Source of the DNA: Pollenia angustigena | Taxonomy: Eukaryota; Arthropoda; Insecta; Diptera; Polleniidae | Direction: 5' to 3' | Assembly (NCBI GenBank): GCA_930367215.1 | Contig: OV884060.1 | Coordinates: forward strand, 182,725,253 to 182,789,252 | Length of the DNA: 64,000 nucleotides | Shown: piece after piece, positions 24,306-36,254 of the stretch | How positions within the stretch are numbered: the first letter of the stretch is position 1 | How the letters are laid out: every line of letters begins with the position of its first letter | Position numbers and translations under genes: made by a program | Notes under the pieces: generated by a model | Seen by the model: only the letters and a program-made list of their open reading frames with translations | What the model was told of the DNA's origin: nothing | Database searches by the model: none

Positions 24306-26042
24306 TGGAATTTGTTAAATACCCTCCACCACCACTAGTGGTATTCTGGGTAGAACTTTTTTTTAATATTCTTCTAAGACAACAAAGGTTATATATTTGA
24401 TGGGTTTTTGAGTAATTCCAAGTCGTTTTAAACATGTCCGTCTGTCTGTCTGTGTAATTCACTTTCACACGACTCAAAAGAAAAGAACAATATTGATTTC
24501 AAACTGTTTCTATGTAGTAGTCCTAAGCAGTTTGGAATTGAAATCTAGCAAAATTGTTACAAAAAAAATTAAATAAATTATGGCGAAATGCTGGGAATTA
24601 TATAAGATTTTGCACAAATTAAATTTCGTAAACATCGGTGCATAATTTACCTTAGGCCCCACTTGAAAAACAGTATAGTTCGCCTAAAACTGAAACGAAT
24701 AATGATTTTGTTTGGTCTATAAATGTTTTTAAATCACTCCGCTGAATTTCGTGAAGGTCGGTCCATAATTGTTTATTCGCCGCAAATAAAACCCACTATT
24801 GGAAAACACTTTGGTACGTCTAAAACCGTAACGAATAATGCTATTGTAATAAAATTTGGTATATTACAGTTTTATAAGACTAGAAATCACTCTATTAAAT
24901 TTTGAGAAGATCGGTCTGGTCCATTAATTACCATACGCTCCACATTAAGCCCACTCTCGGAAAACACTTTAGTTCGTCTAAAATATTAACAAATACTGCT
25001 ATTGTAATAAAATTTTATCTATCCTTCATCGTTCCGTTGAATTTTGTAAAGATCGGTCCATAGCTTACCACAGGCCCCATAGAAAGCCTACGCATAAAAG
25101 ACACTTTAGTATGCCTTAAGGCCGCTTTAGCCAACCATAAATGTAATGAAATGCAATGCAATGTAACGTACCGTAACGTTCTGTAAGCTCGTTTGTGCTC
25201 TTTTAGAAAATTAAAGAAGGTGTCAGCTATTTTCAACAACATAAACCAAAAAAAAAAAAAAAACACACACTGTGATGAGAATTAACAATTTTCAAATGGT
25301 GACCGCTTTGCAGAAAAGTACCAAGTGATTTTAATGGAATTAAAACTGTATTTGTATGTATAAAAACATAAATAATTTTATTTAATTAATATTACAGATT
25401 TACAATAAACAAATATGTATTATAGCATATTCATACAAATGTAATTACATTATTTTAAAAATATGCATACACAAAAAAGGGTGTTGATACCATTAAAAAG
25501 TAGACTTTTAATTGTTTGTGTATATGTATGCATTTGTTTATTTTATACATCTAAACATTTATTTGTATAAACTATAATATGTATTGTAAGTTATTTTGTC
25601 AAAAGTCCGCAGATATTATTACTAAATAAAGTACCAAAGAAAAAGAGTGATTTTACCCACATTCCATTTAAAATACAAGCAGCTCATCATTATCTACAGC
25701 TAATACGTAACCTCGTAATGAAATTACATTTTCTACATGCTGAACTTTACGGTTAAGTGACATACCAGCCAGTTAAGCATTTGCATTGCTTTCCATATAA
25801 CAGAAACGATCAGCTGATTACATTACATTTCTACATTTACGTTCGGCTAACGGGTCCTTTAAGCCGTAACGGATAATACTATTGTAGTAAAATTTGGTTC
25901 AATTTAGCTTAATTTACTAGAAATAACACAGCGATTTTTAAAGTTTTTTGAAGATGGATTAATAACTGATATATAGCATACTCCTTAATTATTTTAACTT
26001 TTAGTGCAGGGTGTCGGAGGTTTAGCAGAACCGAATATAGCT
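24306..26042 (+). repeat. mini-me-type repeat interrupted by a MITE
   Basis: The 5' end is ATACCCTCCACCACCACTAG. The core runs through GTCCGTCTGTCTGTCTG near 24437, followed by several GATCGGTCCATAATTTACC and GGCCCCA(T/C) segments. The 3' end is GGTTTAGCAGAACCGAATATAGC near 26020-26040. The unit is split by the 740-bp element at 25119-25858, inserted at CCTTA/AGCCGTAACGG. It abuts the next mini-me copy head-to-tail. Confidence 0.78.
25119..25858. mobile_element. PIF/Harbinger-like MITE, TTA target duplication
   Basis: It starts AGGCCGCTTTAGCC and ends GGCTAACGGGTCCT, so the TIRs are related but imperfect. TTA flanks both sides (25116-25118 and 25859-25861). It splits the mini-me repeat: joining the flanks with one TTA rebuilds the repeated GCCTTAAGCCGTAACGG-type block. 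Subterminal ATGTAATG/CATTACAT motifs are repeated. The 83-codon frame at its left end is not a gene. Confidence 0.85.
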
Positions 26043-26044
26043 TG

Positions 26045-26985
26045 TTATACCCTCCACCACAATTAGTTGTGAAGAGGGTATATTAAGTTTGTCATTCCGT
26101 GTGAAACTTTTTTATTATTCATCTCAGACCCCATAAAGTATATATATTCTGGGTCCTTGAGTAATTCTAAGTCGATTTAGCCATGTCCGTCTGTCCGTCT
26201 GTTGAAAACACGCTCACTTTCGAACAACCCAAAACAAATGAACAAACTTGGTGCCAAATTGCTTGTACTTATCCTAAGCAGTTTGGGATTGAAATCCAGC
26301 AAAATCGGTTCAGTAGGACCAGAGCTATCAATCAAAATGTGGAACCACCACCTAAAAAAATTGATAATTTTGTTACAAAAAATAACATAAATGCTGGAAC
26401 AAGGCACGGAATGAGATAAGATTTTGCGAAAATTTGTTTTATTTGACTGGAAATCACGCTGTTTAATTTCGTGAAGATCGGTACATAATTTACCCTAAGC
26501 CCCATATAAACCCTACTACCGGAAAACAGTTTAGCACGCCTAAAACCGTAAGAAATAATGCAATCATAACAAAATTTGGCTCGTCACAGTTTTATAGGAC
26601 TATAAATGATACTGTGAAATTTCGTGAAGATCGGTACATAATTTACCCTAGGCCCCATAGAAACCCTACTCCCGGAAAACAGTTTAGTACACCTAAAACC
26701 ATAATTAATAATGCTATCATAACAGAATTTGGTACTTCACAGTTTTAAAGGACTAGAAATGACGCAGTGAAATTTTTTGATGATCGGTCCATAATTTACC
26801 CTAGGCCCCTTATCAACCCTACTACCGGAAAACAGTTTCGTCGCCTAAAACCATAATTAATAACAAATCGTCACAGTTTAAGATAATAATAACATCATAC
26901 AGATATTACTCCTTAAACATTTGAACTGTCGGTGGAGGGTATCAAAGATTCGGCACAGACGAATATAGCACTCTAACTTGTTTTT
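26045..26985 (+). repeat. mini-me-type repeat, complete-looking copy
   Basis: The 5' end is ATACCCTCCACCACAATTAG with hairpin to GTGAAGAGGGTAT, then GTTTGTCATTCCG, a TATATATTC tract, the core AAGTCGATTTAGCCAT and GTCCGTCTGTCCGTCTG near 26184. Three internal repeats contain GATCGGTNCATAATTTACCC and GGAAAACAGTTTAGTACG-like blocks about 170 bp apart. The 3' end is GGTATCAAAGATTCGGCACA then GACGAATATAGC. The open frames inside are by-products of the core. Confidence 0.82.
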
Positions 26986-28823
26986 TATATTTTTTTGTTG
27001 AAGAAAATACCAGAGCCCTGCAACCGCTGATTAATAAAAAAAATGTTCATACTAAACACTCAAAGAAATTGCCTTTCACTCAATCGAACAACAATCCGAT
27101 AGTACTCTGTAATATTGCTTCAATATTAAATAAATCAAAATAATGATTGTATGATGACTTTGCCCATAAAATCGTTCACAACATTTGAATTAATCATTTT
27201 GAATATGAATGAAATATTCAACTTCATTCGATACTCGATTCAAACTTAAACATTTCTTTGTGGTGTTGAGTATGATAAGATAAAAGCTTTAAAAGGAAAT
27301 GCAAACATTTAGCAGTATAAATATGCAAAAGGCGAAAAATCATCGAGTAAAAGCCATTGCGTAAAAAAAACACCGCAAAGAGTATCGAGTATCAAACATG
27401 CACACCCGCTTCAAATCAATCAACAACAATAATCCCAAAAATATTTAATACTCACACAAACGTGCTCCATCCTTTTGTATATATTTGTGTATATAATAAA
27501 CTTCAGTAAACGCGGAGATCGATTTTTAGCTGAAAATTATTTAAAATCAATATGTTTCTCAAACGTTTGACATTGAATAAAGCATTCCAAGCAAACAAAC
27601 ATTTTTTTTCTTGTTTTTGGTACGAAAATATTTTTCTACTCGCCTTAAATATTTGAAATAATTTTTTCCTCCACCAACCCACTGTGTAACGGAGCTCGGA
27701 CTCTTTATTCATAAGTTTGTTAACCAAAAGATTTACAAAGTCACAACAAACACAAACATTTAGCCAAGTATTCAACAAGTTACTACAAAATTTTGTTTTT
27801 CTTACAAAAACCACTTAATTATTCCCACAAATTGTTGGGGGTAACTTTCACCATTGTCTTTGTTCATTGTGCCTTAAAGATGGCGATGATTTCATCTAAT
27901 ATAATTTCCAATTAAGAACTAATAAACAATTTTCTCCTTAATATTGCTGTTGTAATGTATTTTGAAAAAAGCTATTATCTATTTAAACTAGAGAATTTTT
28001 GTGTCTTAGTTGTGCTATTTTGATTAAAATAAATGTACGTTTCCGTTGTATCTCAGATACAAGGGCTCTTGCATGAATTAAGGTGTTTAGCTGTGCTTCA
28101 ATTTGTGGGTGGTTGAAGTTGGGGAATTGTTGTTAAGAGAAAAAAAAAAATGTTGAATAGAGTATTTGAAGAATAAATAAAAACTGCTGTATTGCCAAAG
28201 TAAGTTGCAAGTACTATCTTTCTATCCTTAGCTTGTTCATATTTTACATGTAAATGTATGATAATCAAAACTTTTTGGTTTTGTTAAATTTTTTTCTTTT
28301 TTGTTTAACTCGAGTCACGTTTTGATATTTTGTTGCTTTAAGTACCATTAATGTTATGTATGAAAGTCGGAGTAGCTTTTTGCAAAATAGTTTTTAAATT
28401 TTAGAATTTATTTTACTTTTTGTTGGTTTGAATGAAAAGAATATTAACACTTCATATGTTTTTTTGTAATATAGAAGGTAATATTGTACACAAGTATTTA
28501 TTTAAAAGGTTTCAAGAGTTATAGTTCATAACTCACAATTTATGTTCATCTTAGTTTGCATTTGTTTTCTAAATGAAACACAAAACGTATGAGTTACAAA
28601 TAATTCAAAACTTAAAAATATTAGTCATACGCTTTGTAATACAATTAAGTACTTTTGCGGGGGAGCAGTATGATTGTGATAAAAGATATTTAAAAATACC
28701 TACAGAGTTCATAACAAGTAAGAGTACTATATTCGGTTCTGCGGAATCTTTTAATCCCCTACATTATGGCATAACGAAATTAATTGTGTTTAAGTTTTCC
28801 ATTTCTCTAAAATTAAATGCATG
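26986..28823. other. A+T-rich unassigned DNA
   Basis: No gene or element ends found. ATCGAGTA/TACTCGAT motifs are scattered near 27230-27400. Confidence 0.5.
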
Positions 28824-31126
28824 CACGCAAAGAAAAAACATGGTTGTGGTAAACATATTCTAAGAGCAACATATTATGATAAGAATTATGATTGTAGTCT
28901 CCATATTAAGATTATTATTGAATCATATTATGACTAAATATACTCGTACCATTACATCATAATATTTTTCCCTTAATCATATAATTATTCTGTTAATCAT
29001 TCTAAGTTAAGAAGTAATCAAATTATTGTCATGTTAATCATAATAAGCGAAGAAGTAATCATATTATCATCATGTTAATCATAATAAATTTAGAAGCAAT
29101 CATATTATGATACAGCACCTTTCATAGCTGTCATAAAAATACAAAATAAATTTAAATATTTTTGAAACGATTTTTTTTACAATTTTTCTTAATGAGCAAA
29201 TGAAAAATCTGTCGTTTTCATGGGCAACCGCGTGTGTCCATTTTTTCGAATTTAAGATGTTGATGCCATATTGCCTAATTCTGAACGCTCTTTACATTTT
29301 TTTGAAAAAAGATGGATCAATTCCGATTTTTTAACGTAATGACAAAGTTTAAAATGTGCAACATCTAGCCCATAGTTTGATCCAGAATGGGTTTTCGGCT
29401 TTCCTGAACAATTTGTTTTAAGACAAACAAAAAAACTTTGATATTTTGCATTTGCACTATAACATCACTAATACTTGAATGAACTCCGCTAATATTTAAA
29501 TTTTTTTATTTCTTTAAACTTATTTTTTTTTGGAATTTTATCTTTTAATTGTTTAACCGCGCACAAATAAAAAAAACGACACAACTTCTTCAAAATTATT
29601 TTACAAATGGCGCTAACATAATATGATTAGAGTAAAAATAGTTTGATAGCATCTTTAACATAATATAATAAATGTATAGAAAGTTATCATGTTATGGCTA
29701 TTAAATATCATGATATGGTTGTGAGAAATATAATATGTTTAGAAAGTTATCATAATTAAGTTGTTAGAAAAATAATTATTTTTCGGTCAACACACGCAGA
29801 GAAAAAATATGGTTGAGCATGGTTACGGCAACAACACTATGTTCATTGTAACAATATATTGTTGTCGAACACAAATAATTGTTATTTTTATTTAATATCA
29901 ACAATATTATAGTTACTGTAAACATATCAATGTTTATCGCAATTATAAATTTGAGTGTTGTTGACCGAAAAATAATAATTTTTCTAACAACTAAATTATG
30001 ATAACTTTCAAAACATATTATACTACCCACAACCATATCATGATATTTAATAGCCATAACATGATAACTTTCTATACATTTATCATATTATGTTTAAGAT
30101 GCAATCAAACTATTTTTACTCTAATAATATTATGCTAGCTCCATTTGTAAAATTATTTTGAATCAGTTGTGTCGTTTGTTTTATATGTGAGCGGTTAAAC
30201 CAAATAAATTACCATAAAAAATAATAAATTTAAAGAAATTAAAATAATTAATAATTAATAGTGCAAAATATCGTAGTAAAATCTAACAACAAATATTGAA
30301 CTCCGCTATTTTATTTATATCAAGAAAAATGTTAAAAAGTCACAAAATAAAAAATCGATACATAAAAATTTTAATTTATTTTGTATTTTTATGACAGCTT
30401 TGAAAGGTATCATAATATGATTGCTTCTAAATTTATTACACTCAAAATATTATGTAGTTAAATTCAAACGAAAATCCATTTTAAACAAATTAAAATTCCT
30501 TTAAAAAACGGATCATTTACATTTCATTTAAAACAAATGATGTTTTCATTAATTTCTAAATTTTGTATTTATTGAACATCATATTCCTTAAAATTGAATA
30601 GTTTTTACTTTTTAAAAATATATTTTAACCGACAAAAATCAAACAAATTAACAAAAAAAAATACGGAAAAACATTATTTTTTGGTAGTTTGTTTTTTTAA
30701 TAACAAACATAAATGTTGAAAAATAAAATTATTTGTAAAATAACTATATTTTTATTCAATTTTAACAGTACCGAAAACGAATTTAATAACCGACAATCAG
30801 TTACTGTAATAATTTTATAAGTGTATGATTAACATGATGATAATATGATTACTTCTTAGCTTATTATGATTAACATGACAATAATATGATTAATTTCTTA
30901 GCTTATTATGATTAACATGATAATAATATGATTGCTTCTTAACTTATTATGATTAACAGAATAATAAAATGATTAAGGGAAAAATATTATGATGTAATAT
31001 TACGAATTTATTTAGCCATTATATGATTCAATAATAATCTTAATATGGTAACTACAATCATGAATCTTATCATAATATGTTGCTCTGAGAATATGTTTGC
31101 CACAACCATGTTTTTTCTTTGCGTGT
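28824..31126. mobile_element. Foldback-type element with ~1-kb inverted arms
   Basis: CACGCAAAGAAAAAACATGG, continuing TTGTGG, starts the left arm. Its inverse ends the right arm at 31126. Arm similarity runs through the whole unit to a centre near 29870 (for example TATCATGATATTTAA blocks at 29705 and 30035). Each arm carries three to four ~41-bp tandem units built on TTAATCATAATAAGC and GAAGTAATCATATTAT. Long inverted arms with internal tandem repeats match the architecture of foldback elements. The middle holds a shorter sequence starting ACGCAGAGAAAAAATATGG, a variant of the end. No protein is encoded and no clear target duplication was found. Confidence 0.8.
30439..30823. mobile_element. 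TA-flanked MITE inserted in the foldback right arm
   Basis: CACTCAAAATATTATG starts it and TAATTTTATAAGTG ends it, with TA on each side (30437-30438 and 30824-30825). The other arm of the foldback preserves the uninterrupted site: GTTAATCATAATAAATTTAG near 29075-29094 contains a single TA at the matching position. This confirms both boundaries and the 2-bp duplication. Confidence 0.9.
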
Positions 31127-31403
31127 GATTGCATCAATAAACTTTTAAAAACAAAATTTATTTTATTTTATTTTAATTCTTCTAAATCTGAAAATATTGT
31201 ATTAACAAAATGTTTTTTGATTTTGTTTTTGTTATTTAAATGCATTTGAGAGGCTTTTTGGTAATATTGAGGCAAAAGTACTTAGTTTTAACATTTTTTA
31301 TCGCAATTTTGTATAGAGCAACATGTTTAATTTATGTTTGCAACATGTTGCTCGACACATATTTGCGATAAAAAAATGTCAAAACTAGGTACTTTCAGTT
31401 TAA

Positions 31404-33391
31404 AGCCTAGTACTCTGTTCAAATTTATGAAAAATGTTGAGCAATATTTATTATTTCACACGAAAATTTTGACATGCATCGATGTTACCTATCATGCGAG
31501 TACAAATTGCCGATTTTATTCCTGCAAAGTATGCGACGTTGTTTGACGTATTGTAACAAACCCCACATGTAAGTTAAACAAGGAGAGATCCTTGTTATAA
31601 AAAAAGTATGTGTACTCGCACGTCAAAAACTAAAAAGAAGGTTTAAAGTTAATTTAAGTACTTTATTAATCCATAGCTAGAATTTAATTAAAACTTATTC
31701 CTAACTTAATTTATTATTACACTTTTATTTCTGTGCGAAAATGCTTATTAGTGCAAGTCACATTGCAAAACGCGCAGACTTTAAATATGCTGAGTTGCAA
31801 TGTGATTTCACAACAATTATTATTGAACTTAAATTAGGTGTTAGTAAAAGCGGATCATGTTGCAACACGCGCAGACATAAAATATGATGAGTTGCAGTAT
31901 GGTTTCACAACAAGTGTTCTTATTCTTAGCCCATTAGCTAAAAACTAGTACTCTGTTCGAACTTAAGAAAAATGTTGAGCAACATTGATTATTTCACACG
32001 AAAATTTTGTCATGTATCAATATTGTCTGTCTTGCGGATTTTTAAAACTTAACGTTTTTATTAGTTACAAGTATACAACATTACTTTGCGAAGGTGAACA
32101 AATATCATAGTTGGGGATAGTGCACTAAATATTGATTTAAATCAACATTGCACAAACTGCAAAAAAAATAGTTCTTACTATTTTTTACCAGCTTTAGTAA
32201 TGATTGGTATTCTTTTCACTAGCACTAAAAAAATGCAAATTTTTTCACTATCACTAACTGTGATTGAATGCATAAAATCTGCACTCAATTCAAATATGTA
32301 GGTCAAAATTTGAACTTGCAATCAAAAAGCTGCACAAAAACATAAGATCACTAAAATTTAAAAATTTAATTTTGTATGTGCATGGTTTTCTGATGATATG
32401 CATAAACAAAGGAAATTAAACTAAATGAAATTCTCAAGGTTTCGTTTAAATGTGCTAAATTCCCATTTCATACAATTGATAAACTAAAACTTATTGTTGA
32501 AGGGATAAGCTATTTCCAAAGATTTTAGAAAAACTAAAGATATTATACAAATAAAACCACAGGTTTACTTGTAACTCTGTCAATAACGGAATAATCACTT
32601 AACATCAACAAAATTATTGCAATATTTTTGAACTAGTGCACTACCCCCATCTATGACAAAAACCATGTGTTTTGAAAATTGTCATTAAAAAAAGTAAAAC
32701 AATTTTATTTAAATAATTTTCTAAAGTAAAAAACAAAAAAATTAATTTTATTATTAATTTCTGCACTTTTCTACATTTTTTTTTTTTTTTGAAACGCTTG
32801 TTATAGACCCCACCTCACATATGCAAAATTAAATATTACAAAAATTTATTAGCTGTTGCTTAAAATTCCGTGCGAAATAATACCAGCTTCAATTGTTTCG
32901 CACGGAAAATAAAAATGTAGACAGAAACATTTCGCATGTTTTTCTTAATATAAATAGAGTACAACACTATCAAAATTTTTTCGTTTGTGTTTCACAGAAA
33001 TTTTTTTTATATTGATTTTTGAAACATTTCGCACGAAATACTGAACAGAGTACCAGGCTTAAGGTGCTAACTTGTATTTTACTAAAAATAATTTTCTTAT
33101 AACAAAGAAAGGAAATATGGATAAGAAACTGTTACCGGTTGTGTTATTTTAATTTTTTATTTCTTATTTAATAATCAGTTCATACTTTTTTGCTTAAAAT
33201 TCCACGCAAAATAAGTGCAGCTTACATTATTTCGCAGTTGTAAAAAAATGTGTCCAGAAACATTCCGGAACTTTTTCCCAAAATGAGCAGAGTACACTCT
33301 ACCAACATTATTTCATAGATAGTCCGCACAAGTTTTCTTCATATGCGTTTTGACAGCATTTCACGTGAAATGTTGAACAGAGTACCAGGCT
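31404..33391 (+). mobile_element. Non-autonomous TIR element, family B copy 2 (outer)
   Basis: It begins AGCCTAGTACTCTGTTC and ends GAACAGAGTACCAGGCT. TAA flanks both sides (31401-31403 and 33392-33394). Subterminal parts carry GTTGAGCAA and CACACGAAAATTTTG at the left, and TTTCGCA/ACGTGAAATG motifs at the right. A second copy of the same family (31942-33059) is inserted inside. Confidence 0.8.
31942..33059 (+). mobile_element. Non-autonomous TIR element, family B copy 3 (inner)
   Basis: The left end is a worn AAACTAGTACTCTGTTCG and the right end is GAACAGAGTACCAGGCT. TAA flanks both sides (31939-31941 and 33060-33062). It is co-oriented with its host element and opposite to 1730-2706. A ~150-bp internal block near 32480-32590 (TATTGTTGAAGGGATAAGCT and beyond) is related to the ~470-bp unit amplified at 53064-54794. 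Confidence 0.8.
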
Positions 33392-33394
33392 TAA

Positions 33395-34070
33395 CCGGAA
33401 ATAAAGCAGGAATTTGTCCATGGATTTTCATTAAATAAAATTTATTTTATTTCTAGAAGATGCAATTTTTCAATTTTGTACCGAAACTGGGAAGTATTTG
33501 TTTATATAAATTTCTTATGAATTTTTTGAGTTCAAAAATTTTATAATTTAACAAAAAAAAATTAAATTTTTTACCTCTTGTGCCTCAATAACTACAAAAC
33601 TAATGACTAAATTAAAAAATGATATTTGAAAGACTTTAATCTGGTGTAATTTAAAATTTTTTTAAGTATTGCATAACAAATTCGAGGACGTTGTTCCAAA
33701 GTTACGACAAGATGTAAGGAGCAGCCACTTCGAAAATCTCAAATTTTAGAAAAAGATTTTTAAAAAAAAAAAAACCTTACCATAGAATTTTAAATAATGA
33801 TGATTAGAGGATCAAACAAATATAGTGGTACTTCCCATTTGTTGCATAGTGTTATAGTTGTGCCTTTAGAAAAAATTATTTTATGTGTTTGTGTCATAAA
33901 ATTAAACAAAAGATGTTATATTACGAACAAAAGGAATTCATGAATTCGCCTTGATTATCAAAAAATTCAAATTAAAAAATTTCTAATTTTTTGTTTTGTT
34001 TTGTTTTGTTTTTGTTGTTCTTAGGTGTGTTGAATTTACACAGAGGTTATATGTATAGTGAGTGTAAAAT
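33395..34070. other. A+T-rich unassigned DNA
   Basis: No gene. GAATTCGCCTTGATTATC near 33953 is the end motif of the small element family seen at 829-1067. Confidence 0.5.
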
Positions 34071-34073
34071 TAA

Positions 34074-34271
34074 CAGCCAGGCCCACGATGTCACACGTTA
34101 ACGTTCGCATAGAAAATTTCTTTTAAAACAGAAACAATTTCTAAAATTTGTCACACGTTAACGTTCTCATAGAAAATTACATTTAAAACAAAAACAATTT
34201 CTAAAATTTGTTTTTGTTTTAAATGTTATTTTCTGTGCGAACGTTAACGTGTGACATCGTGGGCCTGGCTG
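34074..34271. mobile_element. Foldback MITE, CAGCCAGGCCCACGATG ends, TAA duplication
   Basis: CAGCCAGGCCCACGATGTCA, continuing CACGTTAACGTT, is mirrored to CTGGCTG at 34271, with TAA on both sides (34071-34073 and 34272-34274). Inside, a ~66-bp block (CACACGTTAACGTT...AATTTCTAAAATTTG) is directly duplicated in the left arm. The TWA duplication suggests a PIF/Harbinger-type origin (inference). Confidence 0.88.
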
Positions 34272-34274
34272 TAA

Positions 34275-35661
34275 GAAAGAACGTTCTCTCGAGTCGGCAT
34301 ACAAGTTGTGTACTATTCCCAGGAATCAAAGTTAATCATTCCCAATATTCAAAGTGACAACTTTCATTTATCGACCCTACTCTTACCTATATTTACATAA
34401 ATATAAAAATTTTCACAAACTGAAAACTTTAACTGGGAAAGGCCAACTTTTCTAGCCTAAAATACCGAACACTTAAGTTTGTGATAAATCATATTTTGTG
34501 TATTAAATTATCTCAGAAAAAAGTGGGGAACTACATTCACAGTTAAAAAAAACCAGACACATTTCTCACATCACATAATCACAGGTATCAATAGTCAGGC
34601 ATAGTTGCAATGAATTTGCAATAAATTATAGCGTTTTGGTCAATTATTATTAATTTGTTTTTGGGTTAAGGGAAGAGGGGGTGTTTGTTAATAAATTTCT
34701 ATTAACTGGTAACGTTGACAATGGCAATTCATATGATTAATATTATTGAAAATAACGGTTATCATTTATGAATTTAACGGTACATGATATGTTGAAGTAT
34801 GTGTATGACACACACACACATATATGATAAGTGTAGTCTAAATAAAAAACGCACACATTTAAAATTGATAAACTCTACTCTTATGATTATTTAGTTGTTG
34901 CAGCAGCAGCACTGTTGACTTTTATAATTTATTACGTATTTATAACGATCAGAAAACAATTTCATAAATGCTGTCACTTACAATTATTTAACTGGCTGTG
35001 GATGAATAGGAGAAGGGGGAGGGGTTGCGTATGGATATATTTAGGTAAGGAAAAATGTATTGGTAAGTCAATGTTTGTAATTTTAGAAGTAGAAGTAGTA
35101 GAAGAGAAAAACGTGACAGTTTTTCCAACAAAATGTTGTTAATCAAACGGAAAACAGATTGTGAAACAAATATAAAATTTTGCTTCTCTATTCATTTGTA
35201 ATTTTGGGGGAGTAGTTTAACAAATCAAAAGGTAAAATATTTTTAACCTTAAAAAAATTATCTAAATAAAGAAACATTTCTAAGAAATATGTATAAAATT
35301 AGCAACAGCAAAAAATGTATGAATATAAAATTGTCACTTAAAACAAAGCTTTATTGGCTCACATGTGTCATAAATGGCAATATAGTACAATTACATACGT
35401 ATGTAGTCTTACCTTTGTTCAGCAAACATAAATTTGATTATTTCAAATTATTTTTTATACACTACAATACACAGTGAGAAAGATTTAGATATTTTGGGAA
35501 GTTCATTTAGAATTTTCAAATATGTAGTTGTAAAAGGGTTTAAGCATATGCATTCGAGTTTAAATGTTCACATTTATTAAATATTTTACATCCTACACGT
35601 AACCACTTGTTTTATTAACAAATTATTTGCTTTTGCAAAACGTTTGGTTAGATCAAACTTT
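34275..35661. other. A+T-rich unassigned DNA
   Basis: A short (CA)n run lies near 34808-34822. No gene is recognised; the 62-75-codon frames at 34915-35477 have no recognisable domain. Confidence 0.5.
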
Positions 35662-35840
35662 GGCCCCTATTACGGTTTACAACTCAACTCAGTTGAGTTG
35701 TAATAAATACAACTGGTTGCGATCAGTTGTAATTTTTGTTATGTTTTTGTTTACCGCAATTTAGCAAAGTTATAAACCATAATACAAAAATTAAGAAATT
35801 CCAACTCAACTGAGTTGAGTTGTAAACCGTAATAGGGGCC
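35662..35840. mobile_element. 179-bp hairpin MITE, GGCCCCTATTACGG ends
   Basis: GGCCCCTATTACGGTTTACA, then ACTCAACT(C/G)AGTTGAGTTG, is mirrored to GGGGCC at 35840, with TTT on both sides (35659-35661 and 35841-35843). ACTCAACTCAGTTGAGT is itself palindromic, so each arm can also fold alone. Confidence 0.85.
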
Positions 35841-36010
35841 TTTATTTAGCAGTTTCTAAATTATATTATACAATCATCTTCCTACAAATAAAGATTAGTT
35901 AATCAATAGAAACTGTTAAAAATAAAGCTAAAGTTTGATCAATTTACTAGTCAAGCTTTCTTTTGGATTTTTTTTCGTCAAATATTTTTTAGGTTTGAAT
36001 AAACCTACAG

Positions 36011-36206
36011 GTTCAATACACTTATCACAATACTCATCAAGCATTGTCGTTGTATTAGTGAAAATGTGTTTGTATGTGTCACACCGACGATGCTGGATGG
36101 AAAATAAAAAAATTTAGATATGACGGCGAATATTACGTCCAGCACACGTACACGAGTGAATTTGCCTGCTGGACAAGCATATCACAAGTGTATTCGGCCC
36201 TTAAGC
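36011..36206. mobile_element. Small TIR element, AATACACTTGTGAT-type ends
   Basis: It is a relative of 12366-12514. AATACACTTATCACAATACTCAT near 36015 is inverse to GACAAGCATATCACAAGTGTATT near 36172-36195, giving TIRs. It shares TCACACCGACGAT and GCCTGCTGGACAAGCAT with the first copy, plus an extra ~40 bp in the middle. The two 60-codon frames crossing it are not genes. Confidence 0.65.
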
Positions 36207-36254
36207 AATTTTGGATCGTTATTTATAAAATTTTATGAATTATTTTCTAGTTTT

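Noticed and set aside
25015..25266. 83-codon minus-strand frame
   Set aside because: It crosses the boundary of the TTA-flanked MITE at 25119, so it joins two unrelated repeats.
26177..26419. Three overlapping 62-78-codon frames on both strands
   Set aside because: They sit on the conserved mini-me core and GTCY run and recur wherever that repeat occurs.
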